Shown in pieces: positions 1 to 7,315 of a DNA stretch of 24,693 bases. The stretch is from positions 1 through 24,693 of the forward strand of contig CAZMCC010000059.1 in the NCBI GenBank assembly GCA_964564695.1, given 5' to 3'. The notes under the pieces were generated by a model that did not search any database, was not told the origin of the DNA, and saw only the letters and a program-made list of their open reading frames with translations. How positions within the stretch are numbered: position 1 is the stretch's first letter; every line of letters begins with the position of its first letter. Source of the DNA: CAZMCC01 sp964564695 (GTDB taxonomy: Bacteria; Planctomycetota; Phycisphaerae; Phycisphaerales; UBA1924). Both the position numbers and the translations under genes were made by a program.

Positions 1-449
1 AGATCACCCGCGCCGCCACCCGCATCAAGCTGGGCCTCCAGGACAAGCTCTACCTCGGCAACCTCGACTCGAAGCGCGACTGGGGCTTCGCCGGCGACTA
101 CGTCAAGGCCATGTGGCTCATGCTCCCGCAGGACCAGCCCGAGGACTACGTCGTCGCGACGGGCCGCACGATCCCCGTCAAGGACTTCTGCGAGATGGCG
201 TTCAGCTTCGCCGGCCTCGACATGAAGGACTTCGTCCACATCGACCCGCGCTACTTCCGCCCCGCCGAGGTCGACCTGCTCCTGGGCGACCCCGCCAAAG
301 CCCGCAAAAAGCTCGGCTGGGAGCCCACCACCTCCGTCGAGAAGCTCTGCCACATGATGGTCGAGAGCGACATGGAGCTCGCCCGCCGCGAGAAGACCCT
401 CCGCGACGCCGGCCACAAGATGCCCGAGCGGATCGGCCACGATCAGTAA
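1..449 (+). CDS. gmd: GDP-mannose 4,6-dehydratase, C-terminal part (5' truncated by window edge)
   Basis: The frame is open from base 3 and ends with TAA at 447-449, giving about 148 C-terminal residues; the NAD-binding Rossmann half lies outside the window. It matches the C-terminal third of GDP-mannose 4,6-dehydratase, a short-chain dehydrogenase family enzyme that converts GDP-mannose to GDP-4-keto-6-deoxymannose, precursor of GDP-fucose, rhamnose or perosamine. Recognised stretches are LGNLDSKRDWGFAGDYV, the YVVATGRT segment, RYFRPAEVDLLLGD and the KLGWEP motif, all strongly conserved in Gmd. The complete protein is usually 320-380 residues, so more than half is missing. It opens a surface-polysaccharide cluster that continues to 8265, so it probably supplies a deoxyhexose donor to those glycosyltransferases. 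The motif match makes the family very likely; the sugar finally made cannot be told from here. Confidence 0.93.
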   Translation, partial: ITRAATRIKLGLQDKLYLGNLDSKRDWGFAGDYVKAMWLMLPQDQPEDYVVATGRTIPVKDFCEMAFSFAGLDMKDFVHIDPRYFRPAEVDLLLGDPAKARKKLGWEPTTSVEKLCHMMVESDMELARREKTLRDAGHKMPERIGHDQ

Positions 450-453
450 GGCG

Positions 454-491
454 GGGACTAGGGACTAGGGACTAGGGATCAGGGACTAGGG
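454..491. repeat. Heptamer tandem repeat between gmd and the FkbM gene
   Basis: Five consecutive 7-nt units occur here: GGGACTA three times (454-474), one variant GGGATCA (475-481), then GGGACTA again (482-488), followed by GGG. The array fills most of the 52-nt gap between the gmd stop and the next ATG at 502. It is a small intergenic tandem repeat whose copy number could differ between strains; no function is evident. Confidence 0.9.
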
Positions 492-501
492 CAAAGACGA
501 C

Positions 502-1353
502 ATGAGCACGGCGGCGGAGCTGTCAGGACTGCGCGGAAGGCTCGCCGAACGGGCGTGGTTCAGCGACACCACGTCGTGGCTGTGGCACTTCTACCACCGC
601 CTGCTCGGGCGCTTCACGAAGCTGCCCATGCCGTGGCGTCGGTCCGTGACCGGCCTGCGCCTCCCCCAGTTCGACAAGCCCGTCTACGTCCGCCTCGGCA
701 CCGCCGACGTCATCACGCTCCGCACGCTCATCATCGACGGCGAGTACGACGAGCTCTGCCGTCGCAAGGCCGAGCTTGGTGACGTCAGGACCATCATCGA
801 CCTGGGGACAAACGTCGGCCTCTCCATCCGCATCTGGCAGCGCGAGTTCCCCCACGCCCGCATCGTCGGCGTCGAGCCCGACCGTGCCAACATCGCCGTC
901 GCCGCGAAGAACGCCGAAGTGGGGAAAGGCACCGGCAAGGTCGACCTGGTCCGCGCCGCCGCCGTCGGCATCTCGCGCCCCGTCTTCCTCGAGACCGCCG
1001 GCCTCGATCCCCTGGGCTTCTTCGCCCGCGACACCAAGTCCGGCGAGGCTGGCAACGTCGACGGCCTGAGCGTCGACGACCTGTGCGCCCGCTACGGCAT
1101 CGACGAGGGGGGGGGCGACATCGACCTGCTCAAGTGCGACATCGAAGGCGGCGAGGTCGAGCTCATGCGCACCCCCGGCCGCTGGTTCGGGCGCGTCCGC
1201 AACCTGCTCATCGAGCTCCACCTGCCCTACACCCGCGCCGACCTCGAGGCCGACCTCGCCAAGGCGGGCACGCCCTTCGACTTCGAGCTCCTCAAGGACG
1301 TCGGCGGCTACGTCACTTTGCTGGGGCGGCGCTCGGGGGGGCGGGCGAAATGA
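502..1353 (+). CDS. FkbM family SAM-dependent methyltransferase
   Basis: This 283-residue protein has the FkbM-type methyltransferase signature. The SAM-binding motif I reads IIDLGTNVGLSIRIW around residues 97-111, the acidic motif II follows as VGVEPD, and the family's hallmark DLLKCDIEGGEVEL lies near residue 207. FkbM proteins transfer a methyl group from S-adenosylmethionine to hydroxyl groups, often on sugars or lipids of surface glycans; the exact acceptor is unknown. It lies 52 nt after gmd in the same direction and before a flippase and glycosyltransferases, which fits a role in modifying the exported glycan. No clear Shine-Dalgarno precedes the ATG. A run of nine G (1107-1115) codes for an extra Gly-rich loop (EGGGD). 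The last 41 bases overlap the 3' end of the opposing gene, and the C-terminal tail (RRSGGRAK) is low-complexity. Confidence 0.88.
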   Translation: MSTAAELSGLRGRLAERAWFSDTTSWLWHFYHRLLGRFTKLPMPWRRSVTGLRLPQFDKPVYVRLGTADVITLRTLIIDGEYDELCRRKAELGDVRTIIDLGTNVGLSIRIWQREFPHARIVGVEPDRANIAVAAKNAEVGKGTGKVDLVRAAAVGISRPVFLETAGLDPLGFFARDTKSGEAGNVDGLSVDDLCARYGIDEGGGDIDLLKCDIEGGEVELMRTPGRWFGRVRNLLIELHLPYTRADLEADLAKAGTPFDFELLKDVGGYVTLLGRRSGGRAK

Positions 1354-2629
1354 TCACGCGCTGAGCCCGGTGCTGGCTCAACCCCACCGCCCGCACGTCG
1401 CGCTGCACGACCCCGAGCCTCTCGCTCACCAGCGCCCGATCGATCCCCCATCCGAGCCACCGAGGCGCAAACCCCGGGAATGTCCCGTCGGGCCCCACCC
1501 CCGCCGCCGCGTGCGCGTCGATCAGCTTCACCGCCCCCCCCGCCCGCCGCGCGAACTCACGGATCGCATACGACCCACCCGGCGTGTTGAAGTCCCCGAT
1601 CACCACATCCGGCGCCGGAAACCCCACCGACTGCCCCGCCGCGTGCGCCACGATGGCATAGTTCCCGCCCTCCTCACGCACATACGTCGGCCCGCTCCAC
1701 GCTTCGATCACGCTCATCGACCGGCTCATCACCTCCCGCCGTGCCAGCCGCGGGTCGCTCGGCAGGTCGATCGTCCACACCACGAGTTCGCGCCCCAGCG
1801 CCTCCGTGCTCGCGAGCCGGAACCACGCCGCCGTCCCGGGGTCGCGCAGGTCCGGCAGGTCGCGGTTCATGAAGATCGCCCCCTCGAACCCGAGCGTCGT
1901 GTGCCCGATCGCGACGATCGGCAGCCGGCTCACGGCCGTGAACCGGTCCGCATGCACCACGCTCGCCCCGCTCCCCCCCGGCGTCGACATCGCCTCGCGC
2001 GTCACCGGCAGCGAGTCCCGCGCCCGCAGGTTCGCGAACACGACGAGATCCGGCTCAAGCGTCAGCACACCCCCCGGCAGCGCCGGCGCCGGCTTCCCCG
2101 ACGCGTTGAAGTGCACGATCGTGAACGTTGCGCCGCTCCGGGCCGCCCCGCCCATCACCACGTTGTACACCCGCCACTCCAAAACGAGCACCCACGCGCC
2201 CGCGAGCCCGAGCAACACCACGCCCACCCCGCGCACGCGCCGAATCCCCTTCGAGCGCGCCCACGCCAGCCGACTCACCCCCAGCATGACCAGCACCCCC
2301 AGGACCGTCGCCACCCCCGGCATCCAGTGCAGGTACTGGGTCGCCTGCCACCGATCGCTCGCGACCCGGCCGACCAGGAACGCCGTCACCGCCAACACGC
2401 CAGCCAGGGTCGCCGCCCATCCCAGCGCGCGCCGTAGCACATGCCTCGCCTGGCGTGTGGGGCGCTCTATGGGTGTCGCCGGGTCTGGCACGGTCGGTGG
2501 TTGTACGCTCGGCTCCCCCGCGCGGACGCCGCATCCATCGACCTCGACGCGAGTTTTTGCGCACCATTCCCGCCGCCCCGCCCCCGCCCCGGCCGCAATC
2601 GCCCCCGCCTCGACCGAACCCCATCCCAT
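1313..2629 (-). CDS. Membrane-anchored EEP-like (endonuclease/exonuclease/phosphatase fold) protein, possibly catalytically degenerate
   Basis: The open frame encodes up to 438 residues. Three hydrophobic segments lie at about residues 69-88, 101-123 and 134-150, followed by a domain resembling the EEP superfamily, as in YafD-like membrane proteins. Visible EEP features are IVHFN at the domain start, VIGDFNTP (the conserved GDFN), and GWGIDRALVS near the end. Other expected catalytic positions look altered: the usual metal-binding Glu (in a QE motif) is replaced in DLVVFANL, and the final SDH motif reads SQH. The protein may therefore be inactive or have a different chemistry. Residues 1-46 look non-coding in composition, so the real start may be the GTG at 2491 or a later one. 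It runs against its neighbours inside the polysaccharide cluster and overlaps the FkbM gene tail-to-tail by 41 nt. The fold call is by motif only. Confidence 0.72.
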   Translation of the reverse strand: MGWGSVEAGAIAAGAGAGRREWCAKTRVEVDGCGVRAGEPSVQPPTVPDPATPIERPTRQARHVLRRALGWAATLAGVLAVTAFLVGRVASDRWQATQYLHWMPGVATVLGVLVMLGVSRLAWARSKGIRRVRGVGVVLLGLAGAWVLVLEWRVYNVVMGGAARSGATFTIVHFNASGKPAPALPGGVLTLEPDLVVFANLRARDSLPVTREAMSTPGGSGASVVHADRFTAVSRLPIVAIGHTTLGFEGAIFMNRDLPDLRDPGTAAWFRLASTEALGRELVVWTIDLPSDPRLARREVMSRSMSVIEAWSGPTYVREEGGNYAIVAHAAGQSVGFPAPDVVIGDFNTPGGSYAIREFARRAGGAVKLIDAHAAAGVGPDGTFPGFAPRWLGWGIDRALVSERLGVVQRDVRAVGLSQHRAQRVIISPAPPSAAPAK

Positions 2630-2736
2630 TGCACGGCGTTTCTACGCTTGCCGCCCGATTCCGGCGGCCACCAAGACCCCTTCATCCCACCCCCCCTTTC
2701 TCCCCGACCGGCCCGATGTCCGATGCTTGAGGTGCG

Positions 2737-4422
2737 ATGCGCCAATCCACGCGGCTGATCCTGAACACCGGCGCCACCTACGTCCGCATGGGTGTGACCG
2801 TCGGGATGGGCCTGCTCGCCACCCGCCTCGCCTACCGCGAGCTCGGCAAGGAGAGCTTCGACCTCTGGGCCCTCCTCACCATGACCGTCATGGGCCTCGT
2901 CTTTCTCGCCGAGGCCTGCTACGGCTCCTGTGAACGCTCCATGGCCCTCGCCATCGGCGCCAAGGACGACCGCCAGCTCCGACGCGTCTTCACCAACGGC
3001 ACGGCCATGCAGCTCGCCATCGCCGTCGGCTTCCTCGTCGTCAGCCTCGTCGCCGGACGCTTCATCCTCGGCTGGGCCGGCGTCAAGCCCGAAGACCTCG
3101 CCCGCGCCACCTCCGCCTACGACCTCATCGTCGGCTCCATCACCCTGTGGGTCGCCTCCCAGACCTTCCGCTCCATGTTCGTCGCCCACCAGGAGCTGAT
3201 CTGGCTCACCCTCTCCGACCTCCTCGACGCATCGCTCCGATTGGGAGCCATCGTCGTCACGATGTCGCTGCTCACCACCGGCGACCGCCTCGTCACCTAC
3301 TGCCTCATGCTCCTGTGCGCCCAGGCCGGCGTCACCCTCCTGCTCGTCGTCATGTGCTGGCGCTGCTACCGCAGCGCATGGCTCCGCATCGCCGATTTCG
3401 ACCGCGCCACCGCCAAGGGCCTCTTCAACTTCGGCGCCTGGGCGCTGTTGGGCAACCTCTCCTACCGCATTCGCACCAGCGGCCCCTCGCTCGTCCTCGG
3501 ACGTGCCTTCGGCACCGCCTTCAACGGCGGCCTCAGCGTCGCCCAGCAGCTCGCCGGGTACCAGGTCAGCCTCGCCGCCGCGATCATGCGGGCCGCTCAG
3601 CCTGCGCTCAACGCCGCCCACGGGCGCGGCGACAAGAAGACCGTCGAACAGCTCGCCCACCTCGTCAACAAGTACAGCGTCCTCCTGGCGATGTTCTACA
3701 TCGTCCCCATCGTCATCGAGGCCCCCCAACTCCTCGCCCTCTGGCTCGACGACCCCCCGTACATGAGCGACACCTTCGTCCGCTTCGCCATGTTCGCCCT
3801 GTGCATCCCCTGGCTCACCATGGGCCACCACCTCGCCATCCTCGGCCACGGCGGCATCCGCCGCTACATGACCCTCTCCCTCGTGTTCGAGCTCGCGGCC
3901 CTGGCGATGGGTGCGGCCTTCGTCATCTGGCTCGACCGTTCCCCCTGGTGCGTGCTCGCGTACGCCGTCGTCGGCCAGTGCTGGATCGGCTGCCTCGTCC
4001 TCCACTCCGCCTGGCGCACCCAGGGCATCCGCTTCCGCTCCTGGATCCTCCACTCCGTCGGCCCGGTCGCGCTCGTCGTCCTCCCCGCCGGCGGCGCGGC
4101 CTTCGCCGTCAACCAGCTCATGAGCCCCGGATTCAGCCGCATCATGGCCGTCGGCGTCGTCTACGCCATGGTCGCCACGCCCCTGATCTGGGGCATCGGG
4201 ATGCGCGGCCACGAGCGCGAGCATTTCTTGCGCCTCGGGCGTGGCGTCGGCGGACGCATCAGCACCGCCGTCAAGCGCCGGGCCAACGGCTCTGGTGGTT
4301 CGACCGGCGGCCCCGGCAACGCCTCGGGCACAGGCGGCGGTGGGGTGGGTATGGGCGGTACCGTTCAGCCCTTGATCGAGCCGGCCCCCCTCCCCGCTGG
4401 CGCCGCCCCCGACGCCCGATAG
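2737..4422 (+). CDS. Wzx-like polysaccharide flippase / MOP-superfamily transporter
   Basis: This is a 561-residue polytopic membrane protein with roughly 12-14 hydrophobic segments spread from residue 8 to about 490. The N-terminal pattern, a first helix followed by MGLLATRLAYRELG, is typical of Wzx/RfbX-type oligosaccharide flippases of the MOP superfamily. These move lipid-linked oligosaccharide repeat units across the cytoplasmic membrane. A weak ribosome site (GAGG, 2729-2732) lies 4 nt before the ATG. It is followed after 9 nt by a glycosyltransferase gene, so it likely exports the glycan made by the cluster. The C-terminal tail, from about residue 520, is Gly/Ser-rich low-complexity sequence unusual for the family, and the last helix ends well before it. 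Family confidence is high; the exported glycan is unknown. Confidence 0.85.
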   Translation: MRQSTRLILNTGATYVRMGVTVGMGLLATRLAYRELGKESFDLWALLTMTVMGLVFLAEACYGSCERSMALAIGAKDDRQLRRVFTNGTAMQLAIAVGFLVVSLVAGRFILGWAGVKPEDLARATSAYDLIVGSITLWVASQTFRSMFVAHQELIWLTLSDLLDASLRLGAIVVTMSLLTTGDRLVTYCLMLLCAQAGVTLLLVVMCWRCYRSAWLRIADFDRATAKGLFNFGAWALLGNLSYRIRTSGPSLVLGRAFGTAFNGGLSVAQQLAGYQVSLAAAIMRAAQPALNAAHGRGDKKTVEQLAHLVNKYSVLLAMFYIVPIVIEAPQLLALWLDDPPYMSDTFVRFAMFALCIPWLTMGHHLAILGHGGIRRYMTLSLVFELAALAMGAAFVIWLDRSPWCVLAYAVVGQCWIGCLVLHSAWRTQGIRFRSWILHSVGPVALVVLPAGGAAFAVNQLMSPGFSRIMAVGVVYAMVATPLIWGIGMRGHEREHFLRLGRGVGGRISTAVKRRANGSGGSTGGPGNASGTGGGGVGMGGTVQPLIEPAPLPAGAAPDAR

Positions 4423-4431
4423 AACCTTTCC

Positions 4432-5664
4432 ATGCCCGCCTCCCCCCACACGACGACCGACGCCCGGCCTGCCGCCTCTGCCCCCCCAAGCGATCGCCCC
4501 TTGCGCGTCCTCTACGTGGGGATGAAGCACGACCACGGCAAGCCCGAGCTGGGCCTCGCCTTCGAGCACTGGAACTTCTTCCACACCATGCACCGCATGG
4601 GGCTCGACATCACGTACTTCGACTTCGCCGGCATCCTCGCCAGGCGCGGCCGCGACGCGATGAACGCGCGACTTGTCGAAGTTGCGAAGAGTGTCAAAGC
4701 GGACCTCATGTTCACCGTGCTGTTCGGTGATGAACTCGATCCGGGCGCCATCCGCACCATCTCCCGCGAGACCGACACCACCACCTTCAACTGGTTCTGC
4801 GACGACCACTGGCGCTTCGACGACTTCACCAAGCGCTGGGCCCCGTGCTTCGACTGGTCCGTCACCACCGCGCGCAGCAGCCTCCCCAAGTACGAAAAAA
4901 TCGGCTACCGCAACGTCATCAAGAGCCAGTGGGCCGCCAACCCGTATTTGTACCGGCGCCTCGACCTCCCCATGAAGCACGAGGTCACCTTCGTCGGCCG
5001 CCCCCACGGCACCCGCCGCCAGACCATCGCCGCCATCCGCGACGCCGGCTACGACGTCAAGACCTGGGGTCCCGGCTGGGACACCGGCTGGCTCGACCAG
5101 GACCAGATGATCGAGGCCTTCAACACCAGCCGCATCAACCTCAACCTCTCGAACGCCTCGGTCCCCGTCAGCACCCCGATGCGCCGCCTCAAGAAGCGCG
5201 TCAAGAAGGTGCTCACTACCGTCGGCCTCGGCCAGGCCGCCACCGCCGCCGCCCGCATGGCCCGCGGCGGCACCGCCCCTCAGGACGTCAAGCAGAACCC
5301 CAAGGACTTCCAGGACCAGATCAAGGGGCGCAACTTCGAGATCCCCGGCTGCGGCGGCTTCACCCTCACCGGCACCAGCGAAGACCTCGACTCGTACTAC
5401 GTGCCGGGACGCGAAGTCGTCACCGTCGACGGCTCGGGCCCCGCCTTCGGCATTCCCGACACCGTGCGCCTCATCCGCCACTACCTGGAAAACGAAGACC
5501 AGCGCCGCGCCATCGCCGACGCCGGCTACGCCCGCACCCGCGCCGAGCACACGTACGTCCACCGCTTCGTCGACGCCTTCAGCCGCATGGACCTGCCGGT
5601 CGGCGCCGCCGCGAGCTACCTCAAGGACGGCCTCGCCGCGGGCCGCGTCGAGGAGATCGACTAA
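4432..5664 (+). CDS. CgeB-like glycosyltransferase (GT-B fold, family-1-like)
   Basis: The 410-residue protein resembles the CgeB/spore-maturation-like glycosyltransferases. Features seen are an N-terminal Rossmann strand RVLYVGMKHDHGK after a disordered start of about 22 residues, the central WFCDDHWRFDDF segment, VTFVGRPHGTRR at about residue 186, and the C-terminal donor-site block FEIPGCGGFTLTGTSEDL. The second half ends with the common YARTRAEHTYVHR helix of the GT-B fold. Such enzymes transfer a sugar from a nucleotide donor in the cytoplasm. A basic insert (RRLKKRVKKVL) near residues 250-260 interrupts the donor-binding half and might contact the membrane. It starts 9 nt after the flippase gene and ends 2 nt before the next glycosyltransferase, so all are probably co-transcribed. 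Donor and acceptor cannot be read from the sequence. Confidence 0.82.
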   Translation: MPASPHTTTDARPAASAPPSDRPLRVLYVGMKHDHGKPELGLAFEHWNFFHTMHRMGLDITYFDFAGILARRGRDAMNARLVEVAKSVKADLMFTVLFGDELDPGAIRTISRETDTTTFNWFCDDHWRFDDFTKRWAPCFDWSVTTARSSLPKYEKIGYRNVIKSQWAANPYLYRRLDLPMKHEVTFVGRPHGTRRQTIAAIRDAGYDVKTWGPGWDTGWLDQDQMIEAFNTSRINLNLSNASVPVSTPMRRLKKRVKKVLTTVGLGQAATAAARMARGGTAPQDVKQNPKDFQDQIKGRNFEIPGCGGFTLTGTSEDLDSYYVPGREVVTVDGSGPAFGIPDTVRLIRHYLENEDQRRAIADAGYARTRAEHTYVHRFVDAFSRMDLPVGAAASYLKDGLAAGRVEEID

Positions 5665-5666
5665 TC

Positions 5667-6638
5667 ATGCCTACGCCCTCCTTCGCCGTCGTCGTCCCGA
5701 GCTACAACCGCCAGGACCTCATCCGCGCGACCCTCGATTCGATCTTCAAGCAGGACCCGCCCGCAGAGGGCGGCAATGGGGGGGGGTGGAAGCTCGAAGT
5801 CTTCGTCATCGACGACGGCTCCAAGGACGATACCGTCGCCATCGTCCAGCGCGAGTACGCCGGCCGCGTCACCCTCATGACCCAGGCCAACCAGGGCCCC
5901 GGCGCCGCGCGCCACAAGGGCGCCGTCGCGAGCACCGCCGACTACATCTGCTTCCTCGACTCCGACGACCTGTGGTTCCCCTGGACCCTGCGCCGCTACA
6001 CCGAGGCCATCGAGAAGCACAACCGCCCCGCGTTCATCGCCGGCAAGCCGATGTTCTTCCGCGAGGAGAGCCAGTTGGGGGGGTCCGCCGCCGCCAAGGA
6101 CGCCCCCCTCGACGCCGACTACTACGACGATTTCTACAAGACCAGCCACGACTGGCTCTGGTGGGGCGCTTCATGCTTCGTCGTCCGCTCCGACGCCTAC
6201 AAGCGCGTCGGCGGCATGACCCAGGCCTTCATCAGCGGCGAGGACGCCGACCTCACCCTCCGCCTCGGCGTCGAAAGAGGCTTCGTCCACATCAAGGGCC
6301 CCGCCACCTTCGCCTACCGCGAAAACCCCGTCGGCAGCTGGGTCAGCAACGTCCCGCGAAACCACGCCGGCGTCAAGCTCCTCATCGACGAGGAAAAAGC
6401 CGGCAAGTACCCCGGCGGCCCCACGCGCCAGAGCGACCGCATCAAGATGATCACCCGCCACACACGCTGGGGGAGCTTCCTGTGCCTCCGCGGCGGCGAC
6501 CTCGAGCGAGCCTGGGGCCTCTACCGCGACACCTTCGCGTGGCACCTGCGCCTCGGCAAGCTCAAGTACCTCGCCGGCTTCCCGCTCTTGTACGCCAAGA
6601 CCGCGGTCATGCGCCCGGAGAAGAAGATCCACGCATGA
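5667..6638 (+). CDS. Glycosyltransferase family 2 (GT-A fold)
   Basis: The ATG at 5667 lies 2 nt after the previous stop and gives 323 residues. The N-terminus has the GT2 layout: VVVPSYNRQDLIRATLDSIF, then VIDDGSKDDT (nucleotide-binding Asp), NQGPGAARHKG, and the metal-binding FLDSDDLW. The acceptor-side motif GEDADLTLRLG (the ED of GT2 enzymes) follows. It is a cytoplasmic or membrane-associated inverting sugar transferase for the cluster's glycan. Between the first helix and second strand an extra loop of about 12 residues is encoded by a 6-bp palindrome and a run of nine G (5757-5786); GT2 proteins normally have only a short turn there. A second G run of seven is at 6077-6083. The last 4 nt overlap the next gene (ATGA), indicating translational coupling. 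Confidence 0.9.
   Translation: MPTPSFAVVVPSYNRQDLIRATLDSIFKQDPPAEGGNGGGWKLEVFVIDDGSKDDTVAIVQREYAGRVTLMTQANQGPGAARHKGAVASTADYICFLDSDDLWFPWTLRRYTEAIEKHNRPAFIAGKPMFFREESQLGGSAAAKDAPLDADYYDDFYKTSHDWLWWGASCFVVRSDAYKRVGGMTQAFISGEDADLTLRLGVERGFVHIKGPATFAYRENPVGSWVSNVPRNHAGVKLLIDEEKAGKYPGGPTRQSDRIKMITRHTRWGSFLCLRGGDLERAWGLYRDTFAWHLRLGKLKYLAGFPLLYAKTAVMRPEKKIHA
5757..5786. repeat. In-frame GC palindrome plus G9 tract inside the GT2 gene
   Basis: CCGCCC (5757-5762), a 5-nt loop and GGGCGG (5768-5773) form a perfect 6-bp palindrome, followed by CAAT and nine G (5778-5786). It keeps the reading frame and encodes the loop PPAEGGNGGG, extra relative to the usual GT2 layout. The arrangement resembles those at 6668-6713 and 11461-11495. 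Confidence 0.6.
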
Positions 6639-7315
6639 CCCCCGTTGCACCCGTCCATGTGATTTCGCCCGGCTCCGCCGGGGGGGGGTTCCCCCCGACC
6701 GACGCGCAGTCGGGCCCACGCCCGGCCCCGACCGACGGCCTCGTCAACCGCCTGCTCCAGCTCCCCGCCGGCCTTCGCATGCGCTACCGCATCGCTGCCC
6801 TGCGACTCCTCGGCGCCCGCATCGGTTCGCGCTGCTGGATCCGCCACATCGAGCTGCCCCGCAACCCTTGGGACATCTGGTGCGACGATCTCGTCGCCCT
6901 CGACCGAGGCGTGGTGCTGCTGACCACCGGCACCCGCGGCGGCGGCAAGGCCGCGGGCGAGTCCGCCGGCCGCCGCATCGTCCTCCACCAGCGCGTCTAC
7001 ATCAACCGCTACACCATGCTCGACGCGAGCGAACTCATCGAGATCGGTCCGGGCACGATGATCGGCCCGCACTCGTACATCACCGACCACGACCACGGCA
7101 CCTCGCTCGCCCTGCCCATCCACAAGCAGCCCCTCTCGGGCTCGCCCACACGCATCGGCGCCGACGTCTGGATCGGGGCGAACGTGACCATCTTGAAAGG
7201 CGTAACCGTCGGCGACCAGGCCATCATCGCCGCGGGCGCGGTCGTGACCAAAGACGTCGCCCCCCGCGCGATCGTCGGCGGGATTCCCGCGAAGGTGATC
7301 GGAGAACGCCAGTAA
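6635..7315 (+). CDS. Hexapeptide-repeat (left-handed beta-helix) acyltransferase, WcaF/LacA-like
   Basis: This 226-residue protein carries the hexapeptide-repeat acyltransferase signature. The C-terminal half has successive turns such as IEIGPGTMIG, the catalytic-type segment ITDHDHG, IGADVWIGANVTILKG, VTVGDQAIIAAGAVVTKD and IVGGIPAKVIG. These enzymes act as trimers and transfer an acetyl (or similar) group from acyl-CoA to a sugar hydroxyl, so this one probably decorates the cluster's polysaccharide. The ATGA overlap with the upstream glycosyltransferase supports the start at 6635. Residues 8-35 are a low-complexity extension encoded by palindromes and G/C runs (6668-6713), absent from ordinary family members. 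The stop overlaps the next ATG by 1 nt (TAATG). The acceptor sugar is unknown. Confidence 0.9.
   Translation: MTPVAPVHVISPGSAGGGFPPTDAQSGPRPAPTDGLVNRLLQLPAGLRMRYRIAALRLLGARIGSRCWIRHIELPRNPWDIWCDDLVALDRGVVLLTTGTRGGGKAAGESAGRRIVLHQRVYINRYTMLDASELIEIGPGTMIGPHSYITDHDHGTSLALPIHKQPLSGSPTRIGADVWIGANVTILKGVTVGDQAIIAAGAVVTKDVAPRAIVGGIPAKVIGERQ
6668..6713. repeat. In-frame palindromic element with G9 and C6 runs in the acyltransferase gene
   Basis: CCCGGC (6668-6673), a 3-nt loop and GCCGGG (6677-6682) form a 6-bp palindrome that merges into nine consecutive G (6680-6688). Then come TT, six C (6691-6696), and a second 5-bp palindrome, CCGAC/GTCGG (6699-6703 with 6709-6713). The block stays in frame and encodes the N-terminal extension SPGSAGGGFPPTDAQSG. 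Confidence 0.6.

Noticed and set aside
2467..5562. A 1031-residue open frame on the minus strand opposite the flippase and glycosyltransferase genes
   Set aside because: It is the mirror of strongly C-biased codons; the translation is a low-complexity Gly/Ala/Asp/Glu mixture and the opposite strand has clear protein families.
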